A stretch of DNA of 64,000 nucleotides from Bacillota bacterium (lineage in GTDB: Bacteria > Bacillota > Clostridia > Clostridiales > Clostridiaceae), in NCBI GenBank assembly GCA_030706015.1, contig JAUZPI010000002.1, positions 94,510 to 158,509 of the forward strand. The letters run 5' to 3'. The position numbers and the translations under genes are program-made. The notes under the pieces were generated by a model, which had not been told where the DNA came from, ran no database searches, and saw only the letters and a list, made by a program, of their open reading frames with translations. The number at the start of each line of letters is the position of its first letter. Positions within the stretch are counted from its first letter, which is position 1. Positions 61,057 to 64,000 of the stretch are shown here, piece by piece.

Positions 61057-61254
61057 CTATTTTAAATTTCTTTCGTATTCTTCAACCATTCTTTTAACCA
61101 TTTGACCACCAACAGAACCATTTTCTCTTGAAGTTAGGTCACCATTGTAGCCTTCTGAAAGTGGAACACCTACTTCTCGCGCTGCTTCCATTTTAAACCT
61201 ATTTAAACCTTCTCTAGCTTCAGGTATTAAAACTCTATTTCTTCTGCTTGACAT
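61057..61254 (-). CDS. Alpha/beta-type small acid-soluble spore protein
   Basis: A 65-residue SASP (REVGVPLSEGYNGDLTSREN, GSVGGQMVKRMVEEYERNLK), slightly diverged from the two at 58.7-59.3 kb. AAAGGAG precedes the ATG. A sigma-G-like promoter is at 61,298-61,326. Confidence 0.95.
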   Translation of the reverse strand: MSSRRNRVLIPEAREGLNRFKMEAAREVGVPLSEGYNGDLTSRENGSVGGQMVKRMVEEYERNLK

Positions 61255-61297
61255 AATCTATTCCACTCCTTTTTATTAAATTTTTTTGTTGCAGTAA

Positions 61298-61326
61298 TAG
61301 ATTGTGCAGTTTAAATAGATATATGC
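61298..61326 (-). promoter_or_regulatory. Sigma-G-like promoter of third SASP gene
   Basis: Minus strand GCATA, 17 bases, CAATCTA. Confidence 0.6.
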
Positions 61327-61408
61327 TAGGAAAGTTAAGCAGATAGAGGAAGCTAAAATAAAATTAATAGTTTATTTGCATTGTAGGAAAATTATGTTTT
61401 TTTATTCT

Positions 61409-61936
61409 TTATTCTTCGTAATCAAAGTTTAAGTCCTCATCCTCATCCTGCCTATGCCAAGGATATTTGTGAGGATAATAATAAGGATGATGATAAGGAT
61501 GATAGTAAGGAGCATAGAATGGAGAATACCAATAAGGAGGATAATAAGGCCAACCGTCACCTAATCCGAAAAATAATAAAGGTAATAAATTAGCCTGCCT
61601 GCTCATATCTGCAGAGCGATGCATCATTGGACAGTAATACGGTACTTGCTGCATACCATAAGGCATTTGTTGAGTGCCATAAGGCATCTGTTGAGTACCG
61701 TAAGGCATTTGCTGTGCCCCATAAGGCATCTGATATGCTCCATAAGGCATTTGCTGTGCACCGTAAGGCATCTGATACGCACCATAGGGCATTTGCTGCA
61801 TGCCATAAGGCATCTGTTGAGTACCATAAGGCATTTGGTACATACCTTGAGCACCCATATTTTCATCATGCATCTTATCCTTCATATCAGAAGAATCATC
61901 TTCTGGAGCCCTGTTTTGATTAATATTATATTCCAT
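61409..61936 (-). CDS. Spore coat-like protein with MPYG heptad repeats
   Basis: A 175-residue protein. Residues ~33-100 hold nine tandem heptads of the type xxQMPYG and a tenth ending VPYY. The C-terminal third is rich in Tyr, Pro and His (YYPPYWYSPFYAPYYHPYHH), and the very end is acidic. This composition is typical of spore coat or exosporium proteins. GGAGG precedes the ATG. It is followed by spore genes on the same strand. Confidence 0.75.
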   Translation of the reverse strand: MEYNINQNRAPEDDSSDMKDKMHDENMGAQGMYQMPYGTQQMPYGMQQMPYGAYQMPYGAQQMPYGAYQMPYGAQQMPYGTQQMPYGTQQMPYGMQQVPYYCPMMHRSADMSRQANLLPLLFFGLGDGWPYYPPYWYSPFYAPYYHPYHHPYYYPHKYPWHRQDEDEDLNFDYEE

Positions 61937-62021
61937 TTATATACCTCCAAAAATTTCACTACAATATCATAATATGAATTAAATTAAAATTTGATAATCT
62001 TTTTTTGAATGGTATCTAAAA

Positions 62022-62543
62022 TCAAACTCTTATTTTTAAAAAATGCATATGTCTGGATTTCCAGCTTTTTAAATAAGATATATTGGCAGCCTCGAAAGAA
62101 TGTTGTGAAATTAGAGGACCCTCAGAAGAAGTACCTGTTACAATTGCGGAATGAAATATCATACCATTATCATTTTCGTAAAATATAAGATCTCCAAGCT
62201 CTAAAAGATTCACATTATTTACTTCTAAACCTTTAGCGCCTGCAGAGTTATTCTGATTGTTAACCTTTAAAAACCAATAGAAGGAGTGAGCAACTGTCCA
62301 GGAAACTGACCAGGTATCCAGATTTTTATTATAAGAATTATGCTTATACCACCATGGGTAATTTGAATTATAAATCATAGGTGCTCCTCCAGCATAAAGA
62401 CATTGGGAAGTAAAATTTGTACAATCACCGCTGGTGTCAGCAACAACAGGAAAATATCTATAGTCGGGATTTGGTTTTAGAGCATATTTCAATGCATAAT
62501 TTACTGCAGCTGTTCTGGAATAGCTATTAATTCTAAAATACAT
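62022..62543 (-). CDS. Amidase-domain protein (Amidase_6-like)
   Basis: A 173-residue protein with the putative amidase domain found in clostridial and bacillar spore or wall proteins: SRTAAVNYALKYALKPNPDY, then GDCTNFTSQCLYAGGAPM (likely nucleophile Cys) and a His in MIFHSAIVTG. No signal peptide. Probably cleaves peptide or peptidoglycan amide bonds in the spore. Single gene. Confidence 0.8.
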   Translation of the reverse strand: MYFRINSYSRTAAVNYALKYALKPNPDYRYFPVVADTSGDCTNFTSQCLYAGGAPMIYNSNYPWWYKHNSYNKNLDTWSVSWTVAHSFYWFLKVNNQNNSAGAKGLEVNNVNLLELGDLIFYENDNGMIFHSAIVTGTSSEGPLISQHSFEAANISYLKSWKSRHMHFLKIRV

Positions 62544-62680
62544 TTTTTCTCCTAAAAAAATAATATCATTTCATAATATGCTAGTGTAACAATTTAGGTT
62601 ATTACTCATATAGTATTGGTATATATAAGTAAGACGCTGGTTTATCTTGAACTCTAAGTTCGAATTTAAGGGTGGTTGAA

Positions 62681-63040
62681 ATGGATTATTTTGAGAAAGC
62701 CGAATTTTATTACAATAAGAAAGACTACGGAATGGCACTTAATGCTTATATGAAAGCATTAACTACAAAACAAAATGAACCAGCTTTAATTTATAATTGT
62801 GCCATGTGTTTAATAAAGCTCCAAAGATATGAAGATGCTATTGCATTTTTAAAGGCAGCCATTGAATTAAAACAAGATAGCAGGTTTTATTTTAATCTTG
62901 CATACTGTTATGCCAAGATAGGCGATAATAAGAAAGCTCTGCTATATTTTAATACAGCTTGGGCGCTAGATAATGAGGATAAGGATTGTGAAAGAGCAAT
63001 AGATATGATATTACGTTCTTTGACAAAAAAATCAAGGTAG
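62681..63040 (+). CDS. TPR-repeat protein
   Basis: A 119-residue protein of about three tetratricopeptide repeats (KAEFYYNKKDYGMALNAYMK; NCAMCLIKLQRYEDAIAFLK; NLAYCYAKIGDNKKALLYFN). TPRs mediate protein-protein contact. The start at 62,681 fits the AAGGGTGG site; a GTG at 62,672 lies within it. Confidence 0.8.
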   Translation: MDYFEKAEFYYNKKDYGMALNAYMKALTTKQNEPALIYNCAMCLIKLQRYEDAIAFLKAAIELKQDSRFYFNLAYCYAKIGDNKKALLYFNTAWALDNEDKDCERAIDMILRSLTKKSR

Positions 63041-63148
63041 TTAATATTAGCCGCTAATACATTGGTTTTTTCTCAGTTCTCCAAGGTATTAAAAATCTTT
63101 ATTAATAATATTAAAAAAGGGAATAATTAAGTTGGAGGTGCTGGGAAC

Positions 63149-63292
63149 ATGGAAAAGCAATATTTAGAAAAAATTAAGGAATTAGAGTATGCCCATTTAG
63201 GAGAGCAGCAGGAGCAAAAATTACGAGAGGCAGAAAGAAAATTTAACGAGGAATTTGGCACGGATTATTTTTTTATGGTAATGAAAAGATGA
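63149..63292 (+). CDS. Small hypothetical protein
   Basis: A 47-residue helical, charged protein (MEKQYLEKIKELEYAHLGEQ, ending YFFMVMKR). GGAGGTG lies nine to fifteen bases before the ATG and a good terminator follows. Unknown function. Confidence 0.55.
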   Translation: MEKQYLEKIKELEYAHLGEQQEQKLREAERKFNEEFGTDYFFMVMKR

Positions 63293-63296
63293 TATT

Positions 63297-63340
63297 AAAA
63301 ACTCAGGATTTGACAAAAAATTCCTGAGTTTTTGTATAAT
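63297..63340 (+). terminator. Terminator
   Basis: Stem AAAAACTCAGGA / TCCTGAGTTTTT. Confidence 0.85.
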
Positions 63341-63559
63341 ATTATATTAATAAGTATTTAAAGGGTTACCCAAAGTATGGCCGAGAATAAAAAACTTGCT
63401 TCTAATGTGCCTTTCCTCTTTTCATATCAATAAAGTCATCTGTGAATATTTTAATAGTATAGATGCTATTTTAAATAAGTAGGAATAGTATTTTTGGACC
63501 TTGTATACTTTATATTTTACATTAAATCAACTGAATCAACAAAGTTAGGAGATGATAAG

Positions 63560-63661
63560 ATGAACGTTTTCGAAGTAATAGTGTTAATTGCAACTGTAGC
63601 TACAATTGTTGGTACGCTATCTATAGGGTTAATAAGAGGAAGTATAAGAAAAGGTAAATAA
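63560..63661 (+). CDS. Single-membrane-segment small protein
   Basis: A 33-residue protein: FEVIVLIATVATIVGTLSIG is one membrane helix, followed by the basic tail RGSIRKGK. TTAGGAG precedes the ATG. A long inverted repeat AACCCCAC / GTGGGGTT follows. Unknown function. Confidence 0.5.
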   Translation: MNVFEVIVLIATVATIVGTLSIGLIRGSIRKGK

Positions 63662-63778
63662 ATAAGTTGCTAAAAAACCCCACTTTTTTTCATACCTGCA
63701 CTTGATTTTTTGAAATCAAGATATTATGATATTTCTGTGGGGTTACTATTTTGTAATCTTATAAAAATAATGCAATAT

Positions 63779-63854
63779 CTGGGTATGGCGCAGATGGTAG
63801 CGCGCTAGAATGGGGTTCTAGAGGTCGCAGGTTCAAATCCTGTTACCCAGACCA
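63779..63854 (+). tRNA. tRNA-Pro (anticodon GGG)
   Basis: A 76-base cloverleaf with encoded CCA. Acceptor CTGGGTA/TACCCAG, anticodon stem CTAGA/TCTAG with loop ATGGGGT giving anticodon GGG, T arm GCAGGTTCAAATCCTGT. Confidence 0.95.
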
Positions 63855-64000
63855 TGATTAAAGGGGCTGTCGCATTAGCATAAAAAATATGCTGAGGCGG
63901 CAGCCTCCTTTTAACGTTTTGTGGAAATTTGTATAGTGATTTAAGATACGATATACTCTATAAATAAAAAATTGCGCACTTTAATAAGCCCTAGCTGATA

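Noticed and set aside
61619..61972. Long open frames on the plus strand and another minus frame across the coat-like gene
   Set aside because: They are frame shadows caused by the 21-base repeat; the MPYG reading has the ribosome binding site and a spore coat-like composition.

Overview
The window is AT-rich, low-GC Gram-positive DNA that looks like a spore-forming anaerobe of the genus Clostridium or a close relative. The evidence is strong AGGAGG-type ribosome binding sites, three alpha/beta-type SASP genes, an SspH-like gene, a Spo0E-like gene, a flavodiiron protein, hprK, GlpX-type fructose bisphosphatase and a nadABC-niaX cluster. I cannot name the species.

Chromosomal backbone, left part (1-19,059): the end of a probable radical SAM gene, a repeat-rich small-RNA-like region, the NAD synthesis operon nadA-nadB-nadC with a niacin ECF transporter (both preceded by the same palindromic operator core), two membrane proteins, an ADP-ribosylglycohydrolase, an SDR reductase, helD, a flavodiiron protein, arginase, an acidic protein, tRNA-Glu(CTC), a Spo0E-like gene, glpX, a second region of the same repeat family, then hprK, a 5-FTHF cyclo-ligase, corA and an M18 aminopeptidase.

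Mobile element (about 19,060-49,849): a 30.7-kb insertion sits at the 3' end of the aminopeptidase gene and is bounded by perfect 95-bp direct repeats (attL 19,060-19,154; attR 49,755-49,849). From left to right it carries a tyrosine integrase; a hairpin-rich noncoding region; an FtsK-like ATPase and a replication-relaxation protein (mobilisation, no type IV secretion genes seen); two surface proteins (OB-fold and NlpC/P60-like); an AIPR-type anti-phage protein with a small HTH regulator; small hypothetical genes; a broken ParB-like gene; a SF2 helicase; a large single-chain two-barrel RNA polymerase related to phage YonO and eukaryotic QDE-1-type enzymes; a GIY-YIG nuclease; a phage tail-fibre-like gene set in which the first gene is split by an in-frame TGA; a compact 441-residue Cas12f/TnpB-like nuclease followed by a multi-hairpin RNA region and a four-repeat CRISPR array without cas1/cas2; a serine recombinase with resolvase-like sites; and a two-gene membrane/coiled-coil module.

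Chromosomal backbone, right part (49,850-64,000): lgt, a PHP phosphoesterase, a lipoprotein, a cell-wall amidase, tcdA, a YitT protein, a cation diffusion facilitator, a CNNM/CorC-type protein, and then a spore-related cluster (three SASPs with matching sigma-G-like promoters, an SspH-like protein, a short divergent SASP-like protein, several tiny basic proteins, a heptad-repeat coat-like protein, an amidase-domain protein, a TPR protein), ending at tRNA-Pro(GGG).

The outstanding items are the minimal class 2 type V CRISPR locus and the single-chain RNA polymerase, both carried by the same integrated element together with an anti-phage gene and phage tail genes.
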